Positions 47,107-58,524 of a DNA stretch of 64,000 nucleotides are shown here, piece by piece; the first letter of the stretch is position 1, and every line of letters begins with the position of its first letter. The notes beneath the pieces were generated by a model. That model was not told the origin of the DNA, did not search any database, and was given only the letters and a program-made list of their open reading frames with translations. A program made the position numbers and the translations under genes. This stretch comes from Providencia vermicola (lineage in GTDB: Bacteria; Pseudomonadota; Gammaproteobacteria; Enterobacterales; Enterobacteriaceae), in assembly GCF_010748935.1 (NCBI RefSeq), contig NZ_CP048796.1, forward strand, positions 2,359,001 to 2,423,000, given 5' to 3'.

Positions 47107-47147
47107 CAAAGCCAATCACGAATAACTTGATTGGCTTTGTTTGTTTT
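47107..47147 (+). terminator. Strong terminator after the 26-codon ORF
   Basis: Perfect 12-bp stem CAAAGCCAATCA/TGATTGGCTTTG with a 9-nt loop, then TTTGTTTT on the plus strand. The tyrP gene converges on it, but the minus-strand side has no T tract, so the hairpin is built for plus-strand transcription. Confidence 0.8.
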
Positions 47148-47161
47148 AATGAAAATCGAAG

Positions 47162-48348
47162 TTAGCCCACATTTGGAATGATGTTAAATGCAATAGCGAA
47201 TTGAACACCTATGACGACAATTCCACACAAGAAGACAATCACTAATGCTAATGCTCCACCTGTAACTTGATATTTGCGCTCATTTCTTAATCTTGATTTA
47301 AATGCTAAGGCACTTGGTAGTAACAAGGCTAGGATGGATAAAGCAATTGCCGCAAAGCCTAATGCCATAATAAACCCTTTTGGATAAAAGAGTGCAAAGA
47401 CTAAAGGAGGCAAGAAAGTTAATAGCCCAGTTTGAATACGGCCCGACATATTATCTTGGCGTTTAAATAAATCGGCTAAGAAATCAAACAAGCCTAATGC
47501 AACACCGAGGAACGAAGTCGCAAGCGCTAGACTCATAAACATCTGAGCAATAAATTCTGTTCTCGCTGACATCACAACATTACGGATCGCATCTAATAGG
47601 CCATTTAGTCCTGAATTTTCTGCAAGTATTCCGACAAACGTCGTTGTGCTAATACTACCCAGAGTGGCAATTTGCCATAAAATATAGGCAATCAATGGGA
47701 TGGCGCTACCGATAATAAAAATTATCCGAAGCTTTTTCACATCCCCACCCATGTATTTCACAATACTAGGTACACTGCCATGAAAGCCAAATGAAGTAAA
47801 AAATACAGGAATTGCAGAGAGAATTAATACTTGCTCTGTGGGTGCCGACAATAAGTTTTGCTGTTCAACATGCGGCAACATCAATGCGAGTATAATGACT
47901 AAAAAGACAATTTTAGCAGCAAACAAAATGCGGTTAATAAAATCAACAGAGGATGTACCAAAACACACTACACCTCCACCGATGATGGTAAAAATCACAA
48001 TTCCCATCCAGTCTGCCATTTCAATGGATAAACTGCTTTTTAAGTTCGATGTGATGATTTCCCCTGCTCCACTCACATAGGCAGCTGTCAGCGCATACAT
48101 GAGGAACATCATACTAAAGCCGGTAATAAACTTACCACCAGAACCTAAATAGCGTTGAGCTACGGAGCCTATACCTGTTTCCGACGACTCATGCTGATAT
48201 ACTTCAACTAACAATAACGCGGTGTAGCACATTAATGCCCAAAGAGCGAATAACATCACTAAGCTTACCATTGAGCCGTTGCCAGCATACCAGCACCAAT
48301 CGTAGTACCTGCAACAATAAAAACACTACCAAGTGTGCGATTTTTCAT
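47162..48348 (-). pseudogene. tyrP: Tyrosine permease TyrP, frameshifted near the N-terminus
   Basis: HAAAP-family tyrosine/proton symporter. The ATG at 48348 begins [20 protein letters not shown], identical in style to E. coli TyrP, but after GMLA the frame reads TAQW and stops at 48265. The rest of TyrP is open from ATG 48271 ([20 protein letters not shown]) to 47162 and looks intact (369 codons). Compared with E. coli, ten codons (MPLAAAGVGF region) are replaced by 5 nt, implying a deletion of about 25 bp within helix 1. The remnant could restart at 48271 but would lack helix 1 with its substrate-binding GAGMLA turn. Confidence 0.85.
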
Positions 48349-48370
48349 ATTGAGATCCTAGCTAAGAGTT

Positions 48371-50311
48371 TTATAGAGCTATTTTTTGTTTTGAATGTGT
48401 GAGTTTATTTTCTTCATCTATAAGCTGCTGTAACTTACCCTCAAAGATATTTCTTAGTTCTTCCCAAAAGGCAGTAAAATGCTGCTTGTCACGTAGGCAA
48501 TGGGTCATAATCGCAGCTCTTAGTACATATAATGATTGCGTTTTATCCCATTCTTGGTCACTGAACCCCATTTCACGGCAAAAGTTTCGGGGATTATTAC
48601 CATATTCTTCTGAAGTTAAAGATGTTGAGGAAGTTAAAAAGTTATTGGTATAAGAGCGACCCGCCGCATAAGAACATAACTCATATAACCGTTTATTGAG
48701 CTGATTTTGCCTTTCTAACGAGCTATTCCCAACTTCCTTAAACATAAAATTAACCATATGAAAATCAGGCGATGGCATAGCGACGATCTGAAATTCCCTA
48801 TCTTCTATTTTGAATACGTCACAATGATTCATACTCTCAATCATCCAATTCGCCGTTGTTAGCCCCGCGGCGATGACCTTTCCGTAACCGAGAATATTGA
48901 GTGGTACTAAACGATGTGCAGCCCAAACCGCGGCTGCTGTTGCCCCCGCTTTTGAACCTTCCATAATTGAAGAGCCTAATAACACATTTTGTTGTTTGTC
49001 TGCTTTACGTCCTTTTTCAGCGACCTCTTCAAAAACATAGGCGGCATGGTAAGAAATAAGGTCAACAATACGTTTATCTTTCATGCAGATAGCACCTGCT
49101 GCATAAGGGATAAACCCGACCTTATGGGGATCAACAGTAATAGAGTCGGCTTCTTGTAGTGCTTTGAAACTTTGATAGACATCTGGCTTAGGCCAAATGA
49201 CATCTGAAGGAAAAATACCTTCGCTGTGATAGCGTTTAATCAGTGTGTCATATTCAATAAATTGATTATTTTCATCACGGAACATCGCGCATGCATATCC
49301 TGCATAAGCGGCATCAATATGGATATAAAACGAAACACCAAATCGAGCTTCACACTCACGACGTAACTCAATGAGTTCAGCGACATTATCGATAGCGCCG
49401 GTTTCAGTCGTTCCGACAACGGCAACAATCGCTAAAATAGGTTCGCCTCGCTCTATCAATGAAAACACTATCTGCCTCATCTGGTCGGTATCTGTGCGAT
49501 AACTTCCATCCACAGGCAATTGCACAATATTTTGTTGCCCTAATCCTAAAATATCCATCGCTTTAAGCCATGAATAATGTTTAGATTGTGGTACTAATAA
49601 CTTACCGAGTCTGCCTTGTTCTACGCCTTCACCACGGCACGTCATTTCCCTGACGTCTTCGAATAAACCACGTTTTTTTAATTCATCAATTAGGTCTAAA
49701 ACAGCTGAAGTCTGCATATTTAATAACGCTTTCTCAGAGCTATCTTTAAGCAGCTGTTTGGCTTGAGGGTGCTTAGCTATTGCTAACGGTAACGTTTTAA
49801 TATTTCTCGCTACCCATAAACCTTCATAGTTAGCGACAGTACCGCCAGAGGTAATATGCCCCCATGCACGATTAGGGTCATAACCGAACATTGCACACAG
49901 ATCTGCCCCAGCTTCTAGCTCTAGCACGGTTGTGGTCGGCGACGACTCTTGTGCGCAGTTATTTGGGTTATACATCATCGCCATGACATACGCGAGATTA
50001 GAGATCATCAGCGTATCCGCATTCATATGGCCAAGATAACGAGGAGAAAACCAAGGAATTGATGTTGTTTTTAATTTAGAAGAGAGTTGATTTAAAATCC
50101 CTTCAGTCCGATATAGCGTATCTCTATATTCTGGTGCATATCGTTCGACGGTTGTGACATATTCAGGGTCTTCGGGATGGTATCCTGAGCGCCAGTGCAT
50201 GTGTTCTGTTACTGCATATTCCATCATTTCTCTGAAAAAGACCGCGTTTTCAGATTTAGGCCCAAGAAATAAAGCATCCACATTCATTTTTGAGTTATTA
50301 AAATTTGTCAT
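48371..50311 (-). CDS. tyrDC: Tyrosine decarboxylase
   Basis: PLP-dependent group II decarboxylase that converts tyrosine to tyramine (and, in relatives, phenylalanine to phenylethylamine). It has 646 residues, close to enterococcal TyrDC (about 620), and is much longer than plant or animal aromatic decarboxylases. The PLP lysine is Lys397 in SITVDPHKVGF, with IHIDAAYAGYA supplying the aspartate and HITSGGTVAN the phosphate region. ATG at 50311 has AAAGGTG upstream; the GTG two codons earlier is too close. tyrP follows after 22 nt. The pair normally gives tyrosine uptake and decarboxylation, with acid resistance and host-active tyramine. Confidence 0.94.
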   Translation of the reverse strand: MTNFNNSKMNVDALFLGPKSENAVFFREMMEYAVTEHMHWRSGYHPEDPEYVTTVERYAPEYRDTLYRTEGILNQLSSKLKTTSIPWFSPRYLGHMNADTLMISNLAYVMAMMYNPNNCAQESSPTTTVLELEAGADLCAMFGYDPNRAWGHITSGGTVANYEGLWVARNIKTLPLAIAKHPQAKQLLKDSSEKALLNMQTSAVLDLIDELKKRGLFEDVREMTCRGEGVEQGRLGKLLVPQSKHYSWLKAMDILGLGQQNIVQLPVDGSYRTDTDQMRQIVFSLIERGEPILAIVAVVGTTETGAIDNVAELIELRRECEARFGVSFYIHIDAAYAGYACAMFRDENNQFIEYDTLIKRYHSEGIFPSDVIWPKPDVYQSFKALQEADSITVDPHKVGFIPYAAGAICMKDKRIVDLISYHAAYVFEEVAEKGRKADKQQNVLLGSSIMEGSKAGATAAAVWAAHRLVPLNILGYGKVIAAGLTTANWMIESMNHCDVFKIEDREFQIVAMPSPDFHMVNFMFKEVGNSSLERQNQLNKRLYELCSYAAGRSYTNNFLTSSTSLTSEEYGNNPRNFCREMGFSDQEWDKTQSLYVLRAAIMTHCLRDKQHFTAFWEELRNIFEGKLQQLIDEENKLTHSKQKIAL

Positions 50312-50660
50312 TATCACTACACCTTTAAATCATGCCCTCATTGAGAAGCATATTTAATTTAGGTAACTACTATCATTGGAAAGTGATATAACGGAATGCA
50401 TGTCTCATGAAGACAACAATGTATTAATGACTTTGTTATCTTCATTATCATTTAGGAATTTTATTTGATAGACAAACCGTTAATGTGCCAACTTAGGTAT
50501 AGATATAATCGATAATTATTAAAATATTAACAAACTCGTCTTTATTTCAATCGGATTTGTGCGCGGGAACAAAATTTCGAAATTTTATCAGCTGTAAAGA
50601 GATATTTACGCTAAAACAGCTTGAAAATGTAAAATATTTGTTATAGACGAGGTCTAATGA
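50312..50660. promoter_or_regulatory. tyrDC upstream region with 16-bp palindrome
   Basis: No gene. AAAATTTCGAAATTTT at 50571-50586 is a perfect 16-bp palindrome 260 bp upstream of tyrDC and a candidate operator. The remainder is AT-rich. Confidence 0.4.
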
Positions 50661-50693
50661 CAAGTCATGAGAAAGGCATAATCTCATGACTTG
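50661..50693 (-). terminator. Hairpin after the quinone oxidoreductase gene
   Basis: Perfect 12-bp stem CAAGTCATGAGA/TCTCATGACTTG with a 9-nt loop, 22 nt past the stop at 50715. The minus-strand tail (TCATTAGACC) is not T-rich. Confidence 0.55.
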
Positions 50694-50714
50694 AATATGT
50701 CACAATAAATATAA

Positions 50715-51725
50715 CTACTTATTAATTAAAACTATTTTACCATAGAGATCACCAGACTCCATATAGCGATGAGCATCCGCCACGTGGTCTAACGAATACA
50801 CTTTGTTAATAAAAGGTTTTAATTCACCTTTTTGCAACATCCCCCATACCTGCTGCTTTAAGTCAGTCGCTATGCTGATTTTTTCAGCGATTGTACGTGA
50901 GCGCATTGTCGAGCCAGTATGAATTAAACGTTTAACCATTAAAGGCATTAAATTAAGGTTTTTTGGGTTACCTTGCATCATGCCAATTTGTATAATGCGC
51001 CCGAATTTTGCGGCAACTTGATAATTTTTGCTGACATAGTCGCCACCAACTATATCAACGACCATATCAACCCCGCGAAGATTTGTATAATCAAGTGTTT
51101 GTTGTACAAAATCATCGTGTCGATAATTCACCACGCAATCGGCACCTAATCCTTTAGCAACCTCCACCTTTTCAGATGAACCTACGGTTGTAATGACCGT
51201 TGCGCCAAAAGCTTTTGCTAACATGATTGCGACGGAGCCAATTCCAGATGTTCCACCATGAATTAACACGGTTTCATCTTTCTTCAATTGACCGATTTGA
51301 AAAACATTAGCCCAAACAGTAAAAAAGTTTTCAGGGATAGCCGCCCCTTCAATAAAGGATAAGTTTCCTAGCGGCAATGCAATATCTTTATGAACCAAAC
51401 AATACTCTGCGTAGCCGCCACCCGCGACTAGCGCGCAAATATTGTCACCCACCTGCCATTGTTCAACATTATTTGCTTTTGCAACAATCGTTCCGGCTAT
51501 TTCAAGCCCCAAAATAGGGGATGCATCTGGCGGTGGAGGATAAGATCCCATACGTTGAAATATATCAGGCCGGTTAACTCCCGCCGCCTCAACCTTAACC
51601 AACAAATAGTCTTCAGATAAGGTTGGCAGCGGTTGGTCAATAAGCTGCAATTTTTCTGCGCCGCCATGTTCTGTAATATTTATCACTTTCATGGAAGTGG
51701 GAATATTTAATGGGCTATTTGCCAT
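50715..51725 (-). CDS. NAD(P)H quinone oxidoreductase (zeta-crystallin/PIG3 type)
   Basis: A 336-residue zinc-free medium-chain dehydrogenase. The opening VKVEAAGVNRPDIFQRMGSYPPPP and the coenzyme loop HGGTSGIGSVAIMLAKAFGA are typical of the PIG3/TED2 quinone oxidoreductase group. No zinc ligands are present. It reduces quinones or enones with NADPH. A good AGGAG ribosome-binding site precedes the ATG. Single gene between tyrDC and fnr. Confidence 0.92.
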   Translation of the reverse strand: MANSPLNIPTSMKVINITEHGGAEKLQLIDQPLPTLSEDYLLVKVEAAGVNRPDIFQRMGSYPPPPDASPILGLEIAGTIVAKANNVEQWQVGDNICALVAGGGYAEYCLVHKDIALPLGNLSFIEGAAIPENFFTVWANVFQIGQLKKDETVLIHGGTSGIGSVAIMLAKAFGATVITTVGSSEKVEVAKGLGADCVVNYRHDDFVQQTLDYTNLRGVDMVVDIVGGDYVSKNYQVAAKFGRIIQIGMMQGNPKNLNLMPLMVKRLIHTGSTMRSRTIAEKISIATDLKQQVWGMLQKGELKPFINKVYSLDHVADAHRYMESGDLYGKIVLINK

Positions 51726-52024
51726 CTACAGCTCCTATGATATTTCAATGTTAAAACCGAATATTGCACTCTTGTTTAAATATTATAAATAATGTTAATT
51801 TTTAAAAGTCCCTAAATATAACTTTTAAATAGATATTAAATAGATAACCTATTTTATCTATAAAAAATATTTCACTTCATTTTTATTTAAGTTAAATAAA
51901 TGATTTCATCACGTTATTGCTATTTATGCAAACCTAGCTGAACACCTTGTTTTTGTAAGAGTTTCTATTTACGATGACTCTGTTTTATATTTCTACTTAC
52001 CAGTCGCGTTATCTTATGTTAAAA
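51726..52024. other. Divergent promoter region upstream of fnr
   Basis: About 300 bp of very AT-rich sequence between the quinone oxidoreductase gene and the fnr control site. No gene seen. Confidence 0.35.
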
Positions 52025-52038
52025 TTGACTCATATCAA
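52025..52038. promoter_or_regulatory. FNR box upstream of fnr
   Basis: TTGACTCATATCAA differs from the TTGATnnnnATCAA consensus at one position. It lies 28 bp before the fnr ATG, the right place for autorepression, which is known for E. coli fnr. Confidence 0.75.
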
Positions 52039-52066
52039 TAATTTTAACTTGTATTGAGCATTTAAT

Positions 52067-52825
52067 ATGATCCCAGAAAAAAGAGTTGTTCGTCGCATCC
52101 AGTCTGGTGGTTGTGCTATTCATTGTCAGGATTGCAGTATTAGCCAACTGTGCATTCCCTTCACGCTGAATGAACATGAACTGGATCAACTTGATAATAT
52201 CATTGAACGTAAAAAACCAATTCAAAAAGGCCAAGCACTTTTTAAAGCAGGTGATGAGTTACGTTCTTTATATGCTATTCGCTCAGGCACAATCAAAAGC
52301 TATACCATCACTGAAGAAGGTGATGAGCAAATTACCGGTTTCCATCTTGCCGGTGACCTTGTAGGTTTTGATGCTATCATTCATACACAGCACCCAAGTT
52401 TTGCACAAGCACTTGAAACATCAATGGTTTGTGAAATTCCGTTTGAAACACTTGATGACCTGTCAGGTAAAATGCCAAACCTGCGTCAACAAATCATGCG
52501 TTTAATGAGTGGAGAAATAAAAGGTGATCAGGAAATGATCCTTTTATTATCTAAGAAAAATGCAGAAGAGCGTTTAGCTGCATTTATTCTTAACTTATCG
52601 CATCGCTTTGCAGAGCGCGGTTTTTCACCTAGAGAATTCCGCCTCACAATGACACGCGGTGATATTGGTAACTATTTAGGCCTTACCGTCGAGACCATTA
52701 GCCGACTTTTAGGACGTTTCCAAAAAAGCGGTATGTTAAGTGTTAAAGGTAAATATATTACTATCGAAGATATGGAAAAACTGACTGATATAGCTGGTAA
52801 AATTTCCACTGTCTCCTGCTCATAA
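52067..52825 (+). CDS. fnr: Anaerobic regulator FNR
   Basis: Oxygen-sensing CRP-family regulator. With oxygen absent, a [4Fe-4S] cluster makes it dimerise and switch genes to anaerobic growth. The 252-residue protein has the cluster cysteines at 20, 23 and 29 ([11 protein letters not shown]), plus the extra Cys16, and the fourth ligand in SMVCEIPFE near residue 122. The C-terminal helix-turn-helix reads [19 protein letters not shown]. An FNR box precedes the start, so it probably represses itself. uspE follows as in E. coli. Confidence 0.98.
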   Translation: MIPEKRVVRRIQSGGCAIHCQDCSISQLCIPFTLNEHELDQLDNIIERKKPIQKGQALFKAGDELRSLYAIRSGTIKSYTITEEGDEQITGFHLAGDLVGFDAIIHTQHPSFAQALETSMVCEIPFETLDDLSGKMPNLRQQIMRLMSGEIKGDQEMILLLSKKNAEERLAAFILNLSHRFAERGFSPREFRLTMTRGDIGNYLGLTVETISRLLGRFQKSGMLSVKGKYITIEDMEKLTDIAGKISTVSCS

Positions 52826-52832
52826 TCCTAGC

Positions 52833-52860
52833 TGGGTCACAATATCTATTTTGTGACCCA
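52833..52860 (+). terminator. Hairpin after fnr
   Basis: 10-bp stem TGGGTCACAA/TTGTGACCCA with a loop of about 8 nt, 7 nt after the fnr stop. No T tract directly after it. Confidence 0.5.
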
Positions 52861-52953
52861 CCATGATTATTTTTCATCAAATCTTGCCTATTTCTCCTCA
52901 ATACCTTAGTTTATCTTTAGTAAGGAATGTCCAGCCGTTATGAGGATTTTAAT

Positions 52954-53898
52954 ATGGCAAACTATAGAAATCTCCTAGTTGCAATTGACCCAAATCAGGA
53001 TGATCAACCAGCATTACGACGTGCTGTCTACATAGTGCAACGTAATGGTGGACGGATTAAAGCATTCTTACCTATCTATGATCTTTCCTATGATATGACT
53101 ACCTTGTTATCACCTGAAGAACGTGATGCGATGCGTAAAGGAGTCATCAATCAAAAAGCGGCTTGGATTAAACAGCAAGCCCATTTTTATCTCGAAGCGG
53201 GCATTGAGATAGAAATTAAAGTTATTTGGCATAACAAGCCTTACGAAGCAATTATTCAGGAAGTGATCAGCGGTGAACATGACCTGTTGCTAAAAATGGC
53301 TCACCAGACAGATAATTTTGAATCGATAATTTTTACCCCGCTCGATTGGCATTTATTAAGAAAATGCCCTTCCCCTGTTTGGATGGTCAAGGATAAAGTT
53401 TGGCCTGATCATGGCTCTGTTGTGGTTGCCGTCAATTTATCGAATGAAGAATCTTATCATGATGACCTTAATATCAAGCTTGTCGAGAAAACCAAAGATT
53501 TAGCCGCCCGTATTGTGAAAGAGCAGGAAATTCACCTAGTGAGTGCCTATCCTATCGCCCCCATGAATATTGCAATAGAGTTACCCGACTTTGACCCTAG
53601 CCTTTATAACAATGCATTGCGTGGACAGCACCTCATCGCAATGAAAGAGCTACGTCAAAAATTCGCGATTGATGAAAAATATACTCATGTTCGTGAGGGG
53701 TTACCTGAAAAAATTATTCCTGAGATATGTGAAGAATTACATGCTGGCGTCGTCGTTCTTGGAATATTAGGCAGAACAGGAATTTCCGCGGCTTTTCTTG
53801 GCAATACAGCGGAACATGTGATTGATAAGTTAAAATGCGATTTATTAGCCATTAAACCCGATGGCTTTGTTTGCCCAATCACCGTTGATGACGATTAA
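52954..53898 (+). CDS. uspE: Universal stress protein UspE
   Basis: A 314-residue tandem universal-stress protein (two Usp domains, about residues 1-150 and 155-305), like E. coli UspE (316 residues). Conserved phrases: [20 protein letters not shown] at the start, and [20 protein letters not shown] in domain 2, which carries the Usp nucleotide-loop pattern. The ATG at 52954 follows GAGGA; nine further upstream codons are open but have no family match. Adjacent to fnr as in E. coli; UspE there affects motility and stress survival. Confidence 0.95.
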   Translation: MANYRNLLVAIDPNQDDQPALRRAVYIVQRNGGRIKAFLPIYDLSYDMTTLLSPEERDAMRKGVINQKAAWIKQQAHFYLEAGIEIEIKVIWHNKPYEAIIQEVISGEHDLLLKMAHQTDNFESIIFTPLDWHLLRKCPSPVWMVKDKVWPDHGSVVVAVNLSNEESYHDDLNIKLVEKTKDLAARIVKEQEIHLVSAYPIAPMNIAIELPDFDPSLYNNALRGQHLIAMKELRQKFAIDEKYTHVREGLPEKIIPEICEELHAGVVVLGILGRTGISAAFLGNTAEHVIDKLKCDLLAIKPDGFVCPITVDDD

Positions 53899-53932
53899 TT
53901 CAATAACTTGTTTTGTGTTTTTTAGTGAATAT

Positions 53933-53962
53933 AAAAAGCTCTGTCATATGACAGAGCTTTTT
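53933..53962. terminator. Bidirectional terminator between uspE and pntB
   Basis: Perfect 30-nt palindrome with A5 and T5 ends: AAAAAGCTCTGTCA then TA then TGACAGAGCTTTTT. It serves the convergent uspE (34 nt before it) and pntB (12 nt after it). Confidence 0.9.
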
Positions 53963-53973
53963 GTTTTTATAGA

Positions 53974-55365
53974 TTATAGTGCTTTTAAAATAGCATCAAC
54001 GCTGGCTTTTGCATCACCGAATAGCATTTGTGTATTGTCTTTGAAGAATAATGGGTTTTGCACACCGGCATAACCTGTATTCATCGAACGTTTAAAAACA
54101 ATCACATTATTTGCCTTCCAAACTTCCAATACAGGCATACCTGCGATTGGACTATTTGGATCCTCTTGTGCTGCTGGGTTTACCGTATCATTAGCGCCAA
54201 TAACCAATACAGTATCGGTATCAGAGAAATCATCATTGATTTCATCCATTTCCAACACGATATCATAAGGAACTTTAGCTTCAGCTAATAGAACGTTCAT
54301 ATGGCCCGGTAAGCGTCCAGCCACGGGGTGAATCCCAAAGCGTACATTAATACCACGCTCACGTAACTTAGCAGTAATATCGTGAACGGGATATTGTGCT
54401 TGAGCCACCGCTAAGCCATAGCCTGGGGTGATAATGACTGAGGTAGAATTCTTCAGTAACTCAGCCACTTCTTCCGCGGTTGTTTCACGGTATTCTCCCA
54501 TTTCCTCTTCACTACCCGTTGAAGAGCCATCTGTGCCAAAGCCGCCGGCTATCACGCTAAAGAAAGAACGGTTCATTGCTTTACACATAATATAAGACAG
54601 AATTGCCCCTGATGAACCAACTAAAGCACCCGTCACAATCAGCAAGTCATTGCTTAGCATAAATCCAGCCGCTGCCGCTGCCCAACCTGAATAAGAGTTC
54701 AACATTGAGACAACCACCGGCATATCAGCGCCACCAATGGAAGCGACTAAATGCCAACCAAATGCTAATGCAATGACAGTCATAATTAGCATGGTAAATA
54801 CTTGCAGGCCAACACTGCTTGTCTTAACAAAGATCACTAACAAAATAAATGAAACAACAAGAGCTGCTAAGTTCAATTTATGGCGATTTGGCAACATCAT
54901 TGGTTTTGATGAGATCTTACCTGAAAGCTTACCATACGCGACGATGGAACCTGTGAATGTCACTGCACCGATAAAAATACCCAGGAAAACTTCTGTCAAA
55001 TGAATGTTTTCCATAACGGCATCCATATGACCTTCGCTCGCAATGAAACTATTGAAACCAACTAACACCGCCGCTAAGCCCACAAAACTATGCAAGATAG
55101 CCACTAGCTCTGGCATTTCAGTCATTTCAACTTTTTTGGCTAAGCGGATGCCAATTACAGCACCGATCACCATTGCAACAATCATCCAACCGATATTGGC
55201 GCTATCTGGACCCAAAATGGTGGCAAGTAACGCGATTGCCATACCCGCAATACCATAGGTATTACCACGCTGAGAACTTTCATGCCGCGATAAACCCGCA
55301 AGGCTAAATATAAATAGGATAGCAGCAACAATGTAAGCCGCTGTCACAATTCCACTTGACAACAT
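53974..55365 (-). CDS. pntB: NAD(P) transhydrogenase subunit beta
   Basis: Inner-membrane beta subunit of proton-translocating transhydrogenase, which uses the proton gradient to make NADPH from NADH. It has 463 residues (E. coli 462). About nine N-terminal helices (residues 1-260) are followed by the NADP-binding domain with [16 protein letters not shown] and [20 protein letters not shown]. It begins 10 bp after pntA on the same strand. Confidence 0.98.
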   Translation of the reverse strand: MLSSGIVTAAYIVAAILFIFSLAGLSRHESSQRGNTYGIAGMAIALLATILGPDSANIGWMIVAMVIGAVIGIRLAKKVEMTEMPELVAILHSFVGLAAVLVGFNSFIASEGHMDAVMENIHLTEVFLGIFIGAVTFTGSIVAYGKLSGKISSKPMMLPNRHKLNLAALVVSFILLVIFVKTSSVGLQVFTMLIMTVIALAFGWHLVASIGGADMPVVVSMLNSYSGWAAAAAGFMLSNDLLIVTGALVGSSGAILSYIMCKAMNRSFFSVIAGGFGTDGSSTGSEEEMGEYRETTAEEVAELLKNSTSVIITPGYGLAVAQAQYPVHDITAKLRERGINVRFGIHPVAGRLPGHMNVLLAEAKVPYDIVLEMDEINDDFSDTDTVLVIGANDTVNPAAQEDPNSPIAGMPVLEVWKANNVIVFKRSMNTGYAGVQNPLFFKDNTQMLFGDAKASVDAILKAL

Positions 55366-55375
55366 AAGTTACCCC

Positions 55376-57292
<1,917 letters not shown>

Positions 57293-58243
57293 ATGAAGCT
57301 GAAAACTACGGCCATCGCAGCCGCGGTGTTATCATTAACTAGTATTACTGCTACACAGGCAGCTGTTGAGCTGACGCCTAAACAGGCTGAAGAGTTAAAA
57401 CCTTATGAGCGCATAACAGTGACTGGGCGCTTTAATGCTATTTATGAAGCATCCGATGCCGTCTCACGTAGGGCTGATAAATTAGGCGCTTATGCTTTTT
57501 ATATCCAAAGCCTTGATGATGTGGGTGATAGCGGTAATATGCGCGTTGTCGCAGACCTTTACCAAAAAGATGCCAAAGCAGTAGAAGAAAGTAAACGTCG
57601 TGTATTTGGTGGCATTGAAGAAATGTCTAAAACCGATGCTGCACAGTATGAGCCATTTGATGCCGTTACCGTCAGTGGTTTTTACCCTTCTCAACCTGAC
57701 CTTTATGAAGCGATTGCTAAAAAAGCGTCAGAAAAAGGTGCCGCTTCGTTCTACGTAGTACGTAATATCGCCGTTAACGATGGTGGCAATACGCTCGCTA
57801 CTGCTTATATTTACAAAAAAGATGCGCCTAAACGTCAAGTTCAACTGGAAGAAGCCGTTGTACCTGCGGACTCAGAAGCGGGTAAAGCTCTTTTAGCTGA
57901 AGGTGGAGAAGCGGCTAAAAAAGTACGCATTCCAGGCGTGGCTTCTTCAGAGGAGCCTACCGTAGCTGTAGGTCGATTCTTTGAAACGTCAAGCAGTGCA
58001 CCAGGTAAAACAAGCGTTACATTACCTAGTGGTTACGTTATTGAAGAAGTTAACAAGGTTGCCGCTGCACAAATGGTGCCTTTTGATTCGATCACTTTCT
58101 CTGGCTATTACACCAACACACCAGAGGTTCGTTATCAAATAGCAAAACGTGCTGAAGCCAAAGGCGCAAAATACTTCCATATCACTCGTGAATGGCAGTC
58201 GAATGGCGGTAGCGTAACAATCAGTGCTGACCTATTTAAATAA
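57293..58243 (+). CDS. ydgH: Periplasmic DUF1471 protein YdgH
   Basis: A 316-residue exported protein with a clear signal peptide (KLKTTAIAAAVLSLTS, cleavage after TQA-A). Three DUF1471/YhcN domains follow, each with an early ERITVTG, DAVTVSG or DSITFSG strand and an A-x-K-G-A-x-x-(F/Y) helix end (residues about 45-100, 120-185, 255-315). Matches E. coli YdgH in plan and position beside pntAB. Family members are induced by envelope stress; exact function not known. GGAAGGA supports the ATG at 57293. Confidence 0.95.
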   Translation: MKLKTTAIAAAVLSLTSITATQAAVELTPKQAEELKPYERITVTGRFNAIYEASDAVSRRADKLGAYAFYIQSLDDVGDSGNMRVVADLYQKDAKAVEESKRRVFGGIEEMSKTDAAQYEPFDAVTVSGFYPSQPDLYEAIAKKASEKGAASFYVVRNIAVNDGGNTLATAYIYKKDAPKRQVQLEEAVVPADSEAGKALLAEGGEAAKKVRIPGVASSEEPTVAVGRFFETSSSAPGKTSVTLPSGYVIEEVNKVAAAQMVPFDSITFSGYYTNTPEVRYQIAKRAEAKGAKYFHITREWQSNGGSVTISADLFK

Positions 58244-58268
58244 TTAACTAAGTTAAATTAGTTAACCG

Positions 58269-58299
58269 AAAGCCAGCTTTAGTTAAGCTGGCTTTTTTT
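58269..58299 (+). terminator. Terminator of ydgH
   Basis: 11-bp stem AAAGCCAGCTT/AAGCTGGCTTT with a 5-nt loop, then seven T, 26 nt after the stop. Confidence 0.92.
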
Positions 58300-58524
58300 A
58301 TTTGAACCAGCCCATTTTCTGTTATGGCATCATTGAATAAAAATCTTACAAATCTGCATAGTTTTCCATTGCATAACAATCATTTCATTCGTAGAATCCC
58401 CCTCACTTTATCAAAGTAACAGATAAACAATCTGCAATTTAAAATTATGCCAGCTTAAATGAATATGCAAATTGTAGATTTAACGTTATTTTAACTTTTG
58501 ATTGTAGAATAACTAGGACATACA

